A stretch of 64,000 nt of DNA from NCBI GenBank assembly GCA_028622995.1, contig JAJQJQ010000035.1, forward strand, positions 1,488,001-1,552,000. Direction: 5' to 3'. The stretch is from Panagrolaimus kolymaensis. Its lineage: Eukaryota; Nematoda; Chromadorea; Rhabditida; Panagrolaimidae. Positions 1 through 11,275 of the stretch are shown in pieces (the first letter of the stretch is position 1; the number at the start of each line of letters is the position of its first letter). The translations under genes and the position numbers were made by a program. The notes under the pieces are model-generated. The model ran no database searches. It was given only the letters and a program-made list of their open reading frames with translations, and was not told where the DNA came from.

Positions 1-137
1 TTAAACAAATAAATTAGAATATTTATGTTCATACAAAGCATGACAATCTACCTAGAACCCTTTAGCCTTTGGTATTTTTTGGGACAGGTTTTTTTAAATC
101 GATTGTAAAGCTTTAAACAATATTAATTTAAATTAGT

Positions 138-1681
138 TCATTTATTTTTTTGTAAAACAAACAAATATTGATGCATTACATTTTTTCTTTCGAGTATTTC
201 TTGTGTAAGTTTTATTGGTTTAGGAGATGTACCATAAAATACTTCTAATAATTGAAACCCTGAAATTTGAGGACAGCTTGAAAGTTTTCTAAATTATGCC
301 TTTATTTTACCTTCAAACATCATCGCCAATCTCATTCGACCATATATTCTGTGAACATTGTAATAAATAGTGTCTTCGCCAACTGGAAACCCGACAAACA
401 ATATACCTTCCTTTTTTAATAAACAATGAATTTTATTCATTTCACGAATATCCCCAATTGGATCCATTGGATCTCCATATCTTCCTAAGCCACTATGTTC
501 GATACTTGAATAACTCACAATAAAATCGAAATGATTGTTAAGTCTAAAAATTAGGGGAAAAAAATGGATTTTATAATTTTTATAACAAACTCTTTTTGTA
601 AAGAAGGCAATTCAGGAGCATAAATAAAATTCATTTGTGGGTGAGTAATTTTTACTTTTTTGTAATCTATCGTTGAAACATTTTTAGCTCCGTTCGCTAA
701 AATAAAAGTTTCTACCCATGGCGTAAGTGAACCAATCACAGCCCCAACTTGTCCATTAACATTAAAAAACTTTGTCGCCATGTAAACTGCTACTTAAAAG
801 TTTTTTGTTAGGGATTATTTAAATTTTAAATTACAACATTTTTAACTAACATGCTTGATTTCCATAAGGCCGTGAAACTTTATACGGATCTTGTTTAGCA
901 ATATCAACCAAATTATTTATGTTTGTTTCATTCCATATTGATATTGATTTATCCTCATTGTTTGGAACATTATTACGAAAATAACTTTCGAGTTTAGAAT
1001 AATTATTTAACAAAAAAGCTTCAGGGTTGGGTAATTGTTTAGGTGGAACCAAAGTTAATCCATTATCAGCAATTTTTTGCCATTCAATAAATATCTTAAA
1101 AATATTGTCTCAGTTTATAGGAGTTTTTCCGAAAATTCTATTTAAGAAATTTTAATTTTTGTGACATTTACTAAAGTTTAAAAAAAAAACAAATTCCAGA
1201 ACCTTTGAACAAAAAAGTTCGGCGCTTACTTACTTCTTCACAAGATATTGGATTCTTTTTTGCTAAAATAGGAATTAAATCATTTTTTATAAATAAATAA
1301 TCATATTTATTAAAAACGTTTTTGGTAATTTCATCAATATGGATTCGTCCTTTCGCTGTAGCAAAATAACTAAAAATTAAAACATTTTTTTTCAGTGTGA
1401 TTAAAAAATTAAAAAACATAATACCTTAAGTTTGAATCAACAAAGTTTGAATCAACAACAGTTGGAGAATTTAATAATGTATCAGAAGAAAAATCGCTTA
1501 GAATTGCTTTATCAGAATATCTTTTCATAAATGCAAATATAAATAGAATAAGAAAAACTATAACGGCAAATTTCCAAAAATTATTTAATTTTGACCATCG
1601 ATAAGCAGCTTGCATAGCGTTTTTATATTGTTGTGTATTGAATGGTATTGGCGCTAATCTAAAAAAAATATTTCTTGCCAT
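138..1681 (-). CDS. DUF268 family type II membrane protein
   Basis: Six exons join in frame: 1681-1425, 1369-1230, 1108-851, 786-591, 543-311 and 259-138, giving about 401 residues. A short cytoplasmic N-terminus is followed by one hydrophobic segment near residues 38-55 (FWKFAVIVFLILFIFAFM), so this is probably a Golgi/ER type II anchor. The C-terminal half carries the pattern I associate with the nematode DUF268 family: VGAVIGS..PWVETF, then SSIEHSGLGRYGDP, then a KIHCLLK...GILFVG block. This block looks like a Rossmann methyltransferase-type fold, but the function is unknown. The frame stays open through every junction. The least certain one is intron 2, where I used the second of two overlapping GTAAG donors and an acceptor with a poor pyrimidine tract. 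The final exon was recovered by splicing at 310/260 and ends with an AT-rich, lysine-containing tail. Family call is good; biochemical role is not known. Confidence 0.85.
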
Positions 1682-3252
1682 ATGGGAACTCCTTGTCTTT
1701 CTTTTAATTTATAGTATATACCGCGCATATGAACTCTTTTCGCGGGATAAGTCTATTTCGCGGCACAGCACTGTTTGCGGTACAGTTAGTGTTTTCCCCA
1801 AAAAATAAAATTAGTTAGATGTTTTAAAACTTTTTATAATAAAAAAGTTATCATTTTTTTCGTAACCCGTAATCAGACCGCATAACAACGATGTACGAAA
1901 TGATAACCATAAGTCGCGAAATATACGGACTCCTTTTTGTCTTCTAAGCTTCCCCTTATGAAGAAATAGAACCAGAAAGAATGAAAAAAAGAGAAACAGC
2001 TAAAAAAATGTTCAACGCGATATATTGTTTGCAGACGTAATTTCATTAAATAGACAAATAATAAAGACTTGAATAAAATGTCTAAAAAATATTTACACGT
2101 GTCATTTTTTAGTTGCATACAGTAAGAAAGCGAGTTAATGATTGGTTTGTTGAAGGCCGCCATTCAATGAATTCTTTTTAAAAATGTTTCTATTCATTTG
2201 GACAAAACAAATAATTTTTTTTATTAAAACGGCTATTGTTCTTATTATTTATAACAAAAAAAAAATGTTTGCGTTTATTTTTTGTTTCATTAAAATTTTC
2301 TTTTCAAAGTTTTATTCTCTCAATGATTTTTTTAAACAATAAATGCCATTATGCTATATTTTGGTAATTCAATTATGTGCTTCCTTCATTTATTCTTTTT
2401 TATATTCGGAATATTCATATCAGAAAAAATACTAAGACCATACTAAATTTTTCGGTTTTGAAGAAGAAAAAAATTTAAGCTGTCGGTCGGTCTTTAGTTT
2501 AAGCACCTGCCTGGTTTTTTTTAAATATTTTATGAAACCTCGGAAAGTAGTATTTGACTCCCTAATTTTTCATCATTTAATAACTAATAGTCTCAGCTTA
2601 CATAAAAAATTTCTTTTTTTTATTTGTTTTCTCTCATCAAAAAGTTTAATTTTGAAATATGTTTTCCTTTTTTAATGATGTGCATATCGGAGTTTGTTTA
2701 AAAAGCTGCGCAAAATGATGAAAAAAGAGGAAAAAAGAGGAAAAAAGAGAATATGTAAAAAAAAAATGATGACGCGTGGATTTTTTGGTTTCTAATTAAT
2801 ACTGTAATTTAAGCGTGGCGTGTAAAATAAATAAAGATCCTTTACCAAAAATGTTAATATCATGGAAATATATCACCGATGGATTTTAAAGAATTGTTAT
2901 AAATTTTTTTAATTTTGAAAAAAATGAAACCAAATATCAATTTTTTTAAATAGAATTTATAATTAAAATTACTTTTCGTGGTTGTTATGAATTTGGTTTT
3001 TTGGCTTTACCCTTCCTCATCATCTTATTCACAATGCTTTTATTTTACCTTTATAAAATGGGAATGTATATTTTTTTCATATCAAAACATCATACAAAAA
3101 TTAGGCGTTAACAGCTTAGTTATCAACGATTATTGATTGTTCTTTCGTTTATTAGAGAAAAAAAATTATTTTAATGGAACGAAAACAAAAAAATAGTTAT
3201 TTTATTTAAAAAATTTGGTAAATTTTTTTTCCTACTTTTGTTGTTGTTGCCT
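1682..3252. other. Intergenic, divergent promoter region
   Basis: AT-rich spacer between two genes transcribed away from each other. It has long A and T runs and a less AT-rich patch around 1715-1800 with several CGCG-type words. A 96-codon open frame on the minus strand (1873-2163) has no domain, splice pattern or family resemblance I can support. No RNA gene recognised. Confidence 0.5.
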
Positions 3253-4805
3253 ATGGGGTTTCCTTCACTATCAGAATATTATCAACATAGTCCAACTTAT
3301 GGCAACCTTCTATCAAAGCTGGAATTTGAAGTGGCTTTTGCAAAAAATGATGATGAAAGACGTGAAATTATTGATTCATTTTCAAAATTTTTGAAATTTA
3401 GATGAGCCGCCTGAACCATCAATTATGCGAAATATCCAAAGGTTTAAAGAATTATTTTGGAAAATTAAAGCTGTGATAAATGATGTTGAAATTTGGTTTA
3501 ATTTGATTCTTGAAAGCGATCATTATGAATTTATTAAAGCTAACGTTGAGCATCGTTTGGGATTTCATTTATGGAATAAGAAACTTTGGAAAATGTATAT
3601 AGATTTTCTTAAAGTTGCTAATCCAAATGAAATGTTAAAAGTTTATTCAAAATATTGTAGATTCTTTTTGGATGACACAGAAACTATGGAAGAATATAAA
3701 AATGCTGTAAAAATTTATGGTCGTCAATCAAATGTTTTATGGGAAAATCCATTTGAATTTGAAATTTATAAACCATCTTTAAATCAATTAATATATGAAG
3801 AAAATGTAATTGATAATAATTTTACTTTTCCAAATGTTAATTTCGATAATTATAAAGATACGGGATTTTTTCCTTCTAAACAATTTTGGTCATTCCCAAT
3901 TCCAACAATTCGATATATTACTTCTGCTTCGAATTCTTCAGTTCTTCGAAAGCTTCATCGAACGTGTCGATATTTTTTTAATTTACGACCCTCAATTCTT
4001 TGTTATAAATTTAGTTTTGGAAATGATATGGAAAATCCTTGTTATAATTTACGATTTAAAAAGGAATCATTAAATTGTGAAAGTAATTTATTTCCAAGGT
4101 TCAACATAAAATTATTACATGTAACCGATATTTTTAATTGTTGGCATTCGAACCCTTTATTTCTTTCATACATAATTAAATATAAAATTTATAAATGTAA
4201 TGCAAAAATTATAGAATTAAATTGGGTGAAAATTAATGAAAAAGAATTTAATTTTTTGGTTAATCATGGAAAAGTTGAATTATTGAGAATTGAATATTCA
4301 AATATTACTAAAAATCATGATAACGACGACGAGCATATAATGTTGACAGAAATTTTAAAACCCTTACCAAATTTAAAAGAGTTTTAGTAGGTTTTATTAA
4401 ATCTTTTCAATATTTATTTAATATTTTTATAGTTATGAAACAGAAGACGATGATGATGAAAACAAATATTCCAACAAAAAAATCAATAAATTGTTTGAAT
4501 TAAATTTTGTTAAAAAATTATTACATTTTTCTATTTATGGCGTACCAAATATTTTTGAATCGAATGATTTTTGTAATTTTTTTCAGGTTTGTTAAATTAA
4601 AGAAATCAACCTTTTTTCTATTTAAATTATGCACGAATTTTACATATATTTTTAGAAAAACGCTGCTCCATACTCAACATTTAGCTTTGATTTTTCGGAA
4701 AGCGTTTTCGAAGAAGATATCAAAAAATTTCAAAACAGTGTAAATGAATTATTCCAAGATTGGGAAGAAATGGATGGAAAACCTAAAATAACCTTTAAAA
4801 AATAA
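3253..4805 (+). CDS. F-box-like protein with a helical (HAT-like) N-terminal part
   Basis: Four exons join in frame: 3253-3361, 3402-4380, 4433-4586 and 4656-4805, with introns of 40, 52 and 69 bases. The product is about 463 residues. The first 150 residues are helical and rich in Trp, Tyr and Phe, with motifs such as LGFHLWNKKLWKMYIDFL that recall HAT repeats of Prp39-type splicing factors by eye. The middle (around FPIPTIRYITSASNSSVLRKLHRTC) has the pattern of the expanded, divergent F-box-like families of panagrolaimid nematodes. In F-box proteins such a motif recruits the substrate arm of an SCF ubiquitin ligase. The C-terminus is acidic, then leucine-rich. The stop codon overlaps an AATAAA signal (4801-4806). 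The gene model is strong. The F-box and HAT assignments are inference from pattern only. Confidence 0.72.
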
Positions 4806-4888
4806 AGTTTAATTTTATTCTGTTTGTTGCTCCAATTAAAGATTGAGTTTTTCTTTTTATTAAAGCAGCAAAAAAAAATAAAGTGAAG

Positions 4889-6280
4889 TCACCCTAATCG
4901 AATATTTTTGAAACAAACATATTTTTTTTTATTGCTAAACATTCTCAATGCTTTTACACATTTATTCATCATTGCATTTGGATCAGAATGTAATAAAGTA
5001 AAGGCTTTAAATACATATGTATTGGCTAAACTTGAAGCAGGTAATTGTAATCCTCTAAGCAAAGCAAAAATTGTTCCAGCTATTATCCATCGATATTGAC
5101 CTTTCTAAAATCATTTTTATAATAAAAAAAATTTTTTTCGCTAATAATAAATAAATAACTTACAGCATTTTTATAAATTGTTGCAATATTATAATTTGAA
5201 TTATTATTATAATTTATTTTGAATTTTTTCATTTTCGATTATATTATTATAATTAGAATCATAAACAACAACATCCTCGGAATCATCAAAATCACAAATA
5301 CTATTATTTATTGTCATTCGTCGTTTTTGATAATCAATTAAGCCACTAGAAATTGAAGTGGAAGCACCTCGACGAAAGGCTTCTTTTCCACTGCTTATAC
5401 TCATCGTCCGATTATTATCCCTTTCACCAACAATAACACATTTTTCTTTTTCAGGAATTAAAAATTTTTGAGCTTTTACCATATTTGCATAAAGTCCTCC
5501 TTCCAATATAAGTTGTTGATGAGTTCCTTCTTCAACAATTTTACCTTTATTTAAAACTAAAATTTTATTTGCATTTTGAATGGTTGAAAGTCGATGAGCA
5601 ATAATTATGGTGGCTCTTCCTTTCGATGAATTTTCCAATGCATTTTGTACGATGCTTTCACTTTCAGCATCCAAAGCCGAAGTGGCTTCATCCAATAATA
5701 AAATTTTTGGATTTCTCACAAGAGTTCTTGCAATAGCTATTCGTTGCTTTTGTCCACCTGAAAGTTGAATTCCTCCATCTCCAATTAATGTTTCATAACC
5801 TTTTGGAAGAGCTTCAATAAAATCATGAGCATTTGCCATTTTACAAACTTCTATAATTTTTTGTTTAGAAATATTTGAATTTGTTGTTGCTGTTATTCGA
5901 ATATTTTCATAAATTGTTTCATTAAAAAGTGTTGGTTCTTGTTGAACTATTCCAATTATTTGTCTCAAATGTTTAATATTTATTTCACTTATATCAATGC
6001 CATCAATGGTTATTGAACCCGAATTTAATTCATAAAGTCGCATGAGTAAACCGATGGTGGTAGATTTGCCGCATCCTGAATGTCCAACAATAGCGATGGT
6101 ATTTCCGGGTTCCAAAGTTAAATTGAATCCATTCAAAACTTTAACATTTTTTCGATTTGGATAACAAAAATGAACATAAGAAAAAAAAGACAGTCTAAAA
6201 GGGGGCGTAGTGATGAGATTATTATGCATAAATATAACCTTAACGATGTACCGGCCAAACATCCTTGTACTGATAGACAT
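4889..6280 (-). pseudogene. P-glycoprotein (ABCB) fragment: first nucleotide-binding domain, linker and start of second membrane domain
   Basis: The open frame 6280-5207 encodes a complete ABCB-type ATPase domain: Walker A GHSGCGKST, Q-loop VQQEP, signature LSGGQKQR, Walker B ILLLDEATSALD and H-loop IIAHRLST, followed by a charged linker. The linker frame then stops. Shifting by +1 continues into IATIYKNA. A 59-base GT-AG intron (5163-5105) joins this to QYRWIIAGTIFALLRGLQLP, the opening of the second transmembrane domain, which ends at a stop at 4889-4891. Full-length transporters have about 1,250-1,300 residues with two membrane domains. Here the whole first membrane domain, most of the second and the second ATPase domain are absent, and sequence before the A-loop Tyr does not look like the family. 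With the truncations at both ends and the frameshift, this is best read as a decayed gene fragment. An expressed half-protein is less likely. Confidence 0.8.
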
Positions 6281-6326
6281 AACAAATCGAATGACCCAGC
6301 TTAGAAAAGTTTTTTCCTATACACAC

Positions 6327-6626
6327 AAACAGTTCTCATTTTGAAATATTGTGAAATCAATAATAATCAAATTACTTTTTCTTATAAAGATTATAAAATT
6401 TTTGCGCAAAATTTAAAAGGAATTCAAATAATAAAACACCAAAATTCTTCATCCAAATATGTCCCTTGTTGTTTCATTAAATGAAATAAATATACTCGAT
6501 TGGATCAAAAATTTGTCATTTAATCTTAAACTTTGGGGTGAAGATTGTTGGTCATTCCAATTTGAAAACAGGAATTCAACAGCTTATAAAACCGTTGTAA
6601 TCAAAAATATTGAAAATTTGTTTTAA
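6327..6626 (+). pseudogene. Fragment of an unrecognised coding exon with one frameshift
   Basis: One frame reads through about 6327-6480 (containing KDYKIFAQNLKGIQII and SSSKYVPCCFI). After a one-base frame change near 6478 another frame continues (NEINILDWIKNLSFN...LWGEDCWSFQFEN) to a TAA at 6624-6626. Codon composition and amino-acid content look coding, unlike the spacer on either side, and the two frames complement each other. No family recognised. It lies next to the broken ABC transporter, so this stretch may be a small graveyard of duplicated pieces. The first 40 codons are the least certain. Confidence 0.4.
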
Positions 6627-6821
6627 AATCTTTTTTGTGACAAGACAATTACTTTATAATACAAGCCTAACTGTGATTTGGAAATAAACTTCATTTTTAT
6701 TACGAAAAAAAAACTTTATTTACATCCCTGAATTTTATAATTAGTTGATATAAATCATTTTAAAAAATTATGTTCATTTTTTATTTACACATTCTTTTGA
6801 ATTCTTCTGATTTTATTCGTT

Positions 6822-9800
6822 TCATTTTTTAGGGCATTTGACATTTCCTGGCCAATCACAAGCTCTAAAAAAATTATAAAAAAGTTATCTTTGTTTGTAA
6901 ATGAAATTAATTCTAACTTGGCTGCTTGATTCCATTGAAGCCCAGAAGGACATAACATTCCAAATGGGTTTCCATTGACGCATTCATAATAACGACTGCA
7001 ATCCATTGGATCTGGGAAGAAGCCATTTGGGGAAGGGCATGAAAAGGCTAAACAAAAAATATTATAAATATTTATATTTAAAAATAAATTTAGTCTAGTA
7101 TCTCGAGAGTATGAGTCTATTTCAACAAAAGGTTTTTAAGGTTTAAAATTTAAAAAAAAGGATCAAATAAAAAATCTAAAAAACTAACAAAAATCGATCG
7201 AAAATGTCAAACACATTTTAATTTTTCGCCGCTGCGATACACTGTGTAACAAACTTTTATTCATTTTTTATGTGATAAAAACTTACGTTGATTGGGATTT
7301 TGAGTTATAGGTCGTCGAGTTGTGGTAGTTTTATTTGTTTGAGATGGTAATCTTCGAGTTGTGGTTGTTGTTTTAGTTTGATTTGTTGTTGGTTGAGGCT
7401 AAAAAGGCAATTTTCAAATCTTCTTCCTCTTTTTTTGTTAAAATATTGTAACTCACAATTGAACCTCCTCCATTAGAAAGTCCATTTTTAATTGCATTAA
7501 TTAAAGGATATTTATTTCCACCACATTGCCCCGTGAAATCATCAAAATCAAGAGTCCAAACAAAAGCTCCACCAAAGCCATTTTGTTTAATCCATTCCAT
7601 TTTGGTTGAAATGGATTGAACATCATCATAGCCATACCAAAGGTTGTTCGATACAATATATGGAACTTTTTGGTTATTATCCCAAATACGAGTTCCACCC
7701 AATGTACAAATCTAAATTTAATTAAGAAAGGTTTTAAAGGACGACTACACTTTCTGTTTTTTTCCAATTGTTTCAAACGAACCGCAATTTTGAATTTTTT
7801 TATAAAAATAAAATTTTTAGCAGAAAATTTTAAAAAATACTTTTTTTCCTCCATTTTTTTTCTTTCATTTTTTAAAAACTTTTTAAAATTCTTTTTTATT
7901 TTAGCAAAATAAATTTTCCTTTAACTAACCTCATAATAAGCAGCAAACCCTTGAGTTGCTGTAAATTGCATGGCTGGAGATGCAATTCCAGGTGCACCAA
8001 TTCCATTATTATTTGGATTATTTAATTGCCATCCACGTCCATAAGTTGCAATACCCATTAAAAGTTTTTGTTTAGGCATACCTTGTTGAGACCAATAATT
8101 CATTGAAAAAGCTGAATTAAAATTTGTAGTATCTCCAGGTGCAGAAAATAATGGACTATTTTCACCCGTCACTAATTCCCAAGTTCCATGGAAATCATAT
8201 GTCATGAGATTAACAAAATCAAGATATGGAGCTATGTTGGGAATATCGTATCCTGCAGCAGCGGTGTTTGTATTGGCACTAACTGCGATAGTTACAAGCT
8301 TATTTCTTGCAGCTTGTTTGAGTTCCTAAATTTACAAATTTCTTTAATGAATTTTGATTTATATTAAATTAATTAAAATGTGGCGTATTTTTACCAATAA
8401 AAATTTTTTTGAAGTTTAAGATAAAAATCCAAAAAAATAAATAGAGTCTTTTGTAACTCATTTTGATAATTATTTTTTAAAAGTTAAAAAATAAAAAAGG
8501 AATTGCCACGACCCGGGATCGAACCGGGGACATTTAGATCTTCAGTCTAACGCTCTCCCAACTGAGCTATCATGGCAGTAAAAGAATTCAAAGTTAACGT
8601 ATTAAAAAAATATTTAATTCCTTTTTTTTTGGACCAGCACAATTTTTTCTCCAACCAAAAAAACAACAACACATCCTCCCGCGCTTTATGATTGTTGAAT
8701 GAAAAAGGTTGTTAAAATTTAAAATAAAAAAACAAACTCTTATAAATGCAGTAAAAACAGATTTATCATTTGAATCAGGAAATTCCCAATCAATATCAAT
8801 TCCTAAATTATTTTTTTTACTTATTATTTTTCTTCCAAAAATAAATTCAGAAGGATCTCACCATCAAAACCATATTGATTAATAAAGTTAATTGCAGAAT
8901 TAATAAATTTTTGTCGAGTTTGGGATGTGGCTGTCATTTGCTAAAAAAAATTACTATCGAATAATTTTAAACATTTTTTTATCCCTAAAACAACCTTAAA
9001 AATAAATGTGCCAGCACTATCTCCACCAAACGATAATAAAGTTTTAAGGTCGGGTTGTTGCTGTTTTAAAGCATTAACCCTTGCAAAATATCCAACATCA
9101 AAATTTGATGGTAAATCAACGGGATCAAAAGCGCCAGCAGTGAAATCATTATTAATTTTTCCAAAAGCAAAAAGAATGTGAGTGCAAAGTCCTGGGGTAT
9201 ATGTTGCTGTATCATATTTGCCTATGCCTGGACGATAATGTGCCCAATCCGTGAAATAACATGGACGAATAAATTGTTGTTGTTGTGATGTTACTGGAAA
9301 CAAAATTAAAGTTAAATAAGTTATTGGGTTTAATGTTTAAAGAAATCAAGAAAATAAAATTTGCTCAAAGTTTCCAAAAACAAACAAATTCCTAAAAAAA
9401 AATTTGCCTCTATCATTTTTTTAAATTTGCAATTTCGTCAAAAAAAAACTTCTAAAATTAGCACTCAAAATTTTATTAGAATCTTAATTAGCTGTCTCTC
9501 AAAGCAAAGACGTTTACAATGGAGCTTCTTTGTAAAAAGGGTTTGTAAAAATTCATTCGAAGAACTTCTTTCAACTTCGTCCGTTGATTCCTGGCTTTTA
9601 TTTATTATTTATCCAAAATTTGAGTACTGTAGATTTGTGGAAATAAAAAAGTGTAAAAACTAAGCGAATTTTTTTACATTTTGTCTTTCTTCCTCCATTT
9701 TTTTTTCAAGAAGCTACCGTATTTTTTAGAAGAAATATCTTAGAGTAAAAAATTAAGCAATGATAACACGCTGAAAGAAGTTGTTTGATCTATGTTTGTC

Positions 9801-9962
9801 AAAGACTTTCCCTATTCAATTTTTAACAACAAGACCATTTCCTTCAGAACTCAAAGTTAAAAGAAAACTAAAAGTAAATTTCATCAAAATAAAAGGCTTT
9901 AACTAACCTGTGCTAAAAATAGTAGCAGCAAGAATGATGAAAAATATTTTTTCTGATACCAT
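6822..9962 (-). CDS. Secreted GH18 chitinase with C-terminal CBM14 chitin-binding domain
   Basis: Nine exons join in frame: 9962-9908, 9293-8995, 8940-8862, 8802-8738, 8325-7930, 7711-7457, 7398-7287, 7047-6918 and 6864-6822, giving about 477 residues. Exon 1 encodes a signal peptide (residues 1-18). The GH18 domain hydrolyses chitin using the Glu of DGIDIDWE (about residues 144-151). This motif is intact but split by a 59-base intron. [16 protein letters not shown] and [13 protein letters not shown] complete the barrel. A Thr/Pro/Arg linker follows (exon 7). The tail is a peritrophin-A type domain with all six cysteines (SC, DC, EC, LC, AC, KC) and GLQWN. Such enzymes act outside the cell in cuticle or eggshell turnover, in moulting or in digesting fungi. 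Intron 1 is about 610 bases and intron 4 (8737-8326) holds a tRNA gene on the same strand. No broken frame; likely functional. Confidence 0.95.
8504..8576 (-). tRNA. tRNA-Phe (anticodon GAA)
   Basis: The 73-base cloverleaf is complete. The 7-bp acceptor stem is GCCATGA with TCGTGGC and discriminator A. The A box is TAGCTCAGTTGG and the anticodon arm TTAGA-CTGAAGA-TCTAA pairs perfectly, with GAA at positions 34-36. The variable loop has five bases and the T arm CCCGG-TTCGATC-CCGGG contains the B box. A run of six T in the transcript sense lies just downstream (plus-strand A run at 8493-8498), a normal Pol III terminator. There is no tRNA intron. The gene sits inside intron 4 of the chitinase gene on the same strand. 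Confidence 0.97.
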
Positions 9963-11275
9963 ATTTCAATTCTGATGGTGATGATGACAAGAAATTTTTT
10001 AAATATTTTTATTGATGAATTTTCCATGGCTTTTAACCCTTCTTTATATATCCATTTTTTTTTATTTCCTACCTAATGAAGAACAAAGAAGGTTAATCAA
10101 ATATTTGTTTTTATCTTTTTAATTTTGGTCATATTTTTTTTGTTTGATTTTTTGATATAAAATACGTGACACTTTTTTTTACACAAAAACAATTTCCAGA
10201 CAGATATAATAAAAAAAGAAAAGGAAGAAGGTTAAATTTAGTTTATTTTTTGATGGTGGTGATGCTGGACTTGGGCCAAGCAAAGGAAAAAAAAGTGGTG
10301 ACAAAAAGGCAACAAAGCTGTGAAAACAAAACAAAAAAACATGGGTCGTCGACGTCGTTGAAATTTGCTATGCTAATAAAAAAAAATTTGTTATCATAAC
10401 ACCCTATTCTAATCTAAATACAGCGTCTTTTTCCCTTTTCCTCGCGGTTATGACAAAATTACAGAAGCACAAAGCTTCTTTGTTTAAAAAAAAATAAAAT
10501 ATAGAAACAATGGAGCAGAGAGTTCAAAAGATCAGTCTCAAAATTTATTTGGATTAATGATGTCTGGCGCATAAATAAACAATAAAAGAAATATCAAATG
10601 ATTCTATGATCTAAGTTTATTTTTTAATACTATAAATTTATTAATTTTATAATTTTCTGTTTAAAGAATGATTGAGTCTAATTTATTATTATTATTCGAA
10701 TTTTGAAAATTGTTATTAAATGGGCAAAGTTTAAAAAGAAAAAAAGCATTTACAAAAGTTTTGTTAAAAAAATTGAAAAAAAAATGTTCCATGGCTTTTA
10801 AGAAGTTTAATTAACAATAAAAACTTTGAATCGAAATAAATAAATAAAAAGCTTTGAAAATAAAGAAACAACATTCGTTGATGAATTTTTAGAAAAAAAA
10901 TGGATGTGAAAACAATACGAAACACAACAACAAAAAATACGATGGAATAGACACTTAATAAATCTCGCTACCATAACTAACACATTTTTATGATTTTTGT
11001 TTACATTTATGTAGCTCTTTAAAAAACAGACAGAAAAAGCTTTTAGTTTTTTATTATCGAATACAGACACATCCATGAAGCTTTGATTACATCAAGCAAC
11101 AGTAAATTGATTCCCCATCGGTCTTAGCTCGAAAGCTTTCTCTCCCGCTAAGAACATAACTGTGTTCAGCTGAAACTGCTTTGTTTTTATTTTTTTAGTT
11201 CTTTCATAAATTTTTTTAGTTTTCATTCATCATTGTTTTTTTAGGCCGTCGTCAATTGCATCTTTTTCGCTAGTT
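9963..11275. other. Intergenic, divergent promoter region of chitinase and PIAS genes
   Basis: A 1.3 kb AT-rich spacer between a minus-strand and a plus-strand gene. Open frames here (for example 10166-10399 and 10807-11076) show no family resemblance or splice structure and are judged random. A less AT-rich patch at about 11090-11180 contains a short perfect stem (11122-11128 with 11147-11153). A splice acceptor closes the region at 11243-11244. Confidence 0.5.
11243..11244 (+). promoter_or_regulatory. Probable spliced-leader trans-splice acceptor
   Basis: A TTTTTTTAG acceptor lies 31 bases before the ATG of the PIAS gene and no upstream exon is recognisable. In nematodes this arrangement usually marks where the spliced leader is joined. 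The in-frame reading upstream of the ATG is open back to the acceptor, so an ordinary upstream exon cannot be excluded. Confidence 0.5.

Noticed and set aside
1873..2163. Open frame of 96 codons on the minus strand
   Set aside because: Phe/Tyr-rich composition typical of AT-rich spacer, no splice partners and no family resemblance.
10807..11076. Open frame of 89 codons on the minus strand
   Set aside because: Lies in a promoter spacer, low complexity, no supporting structure.
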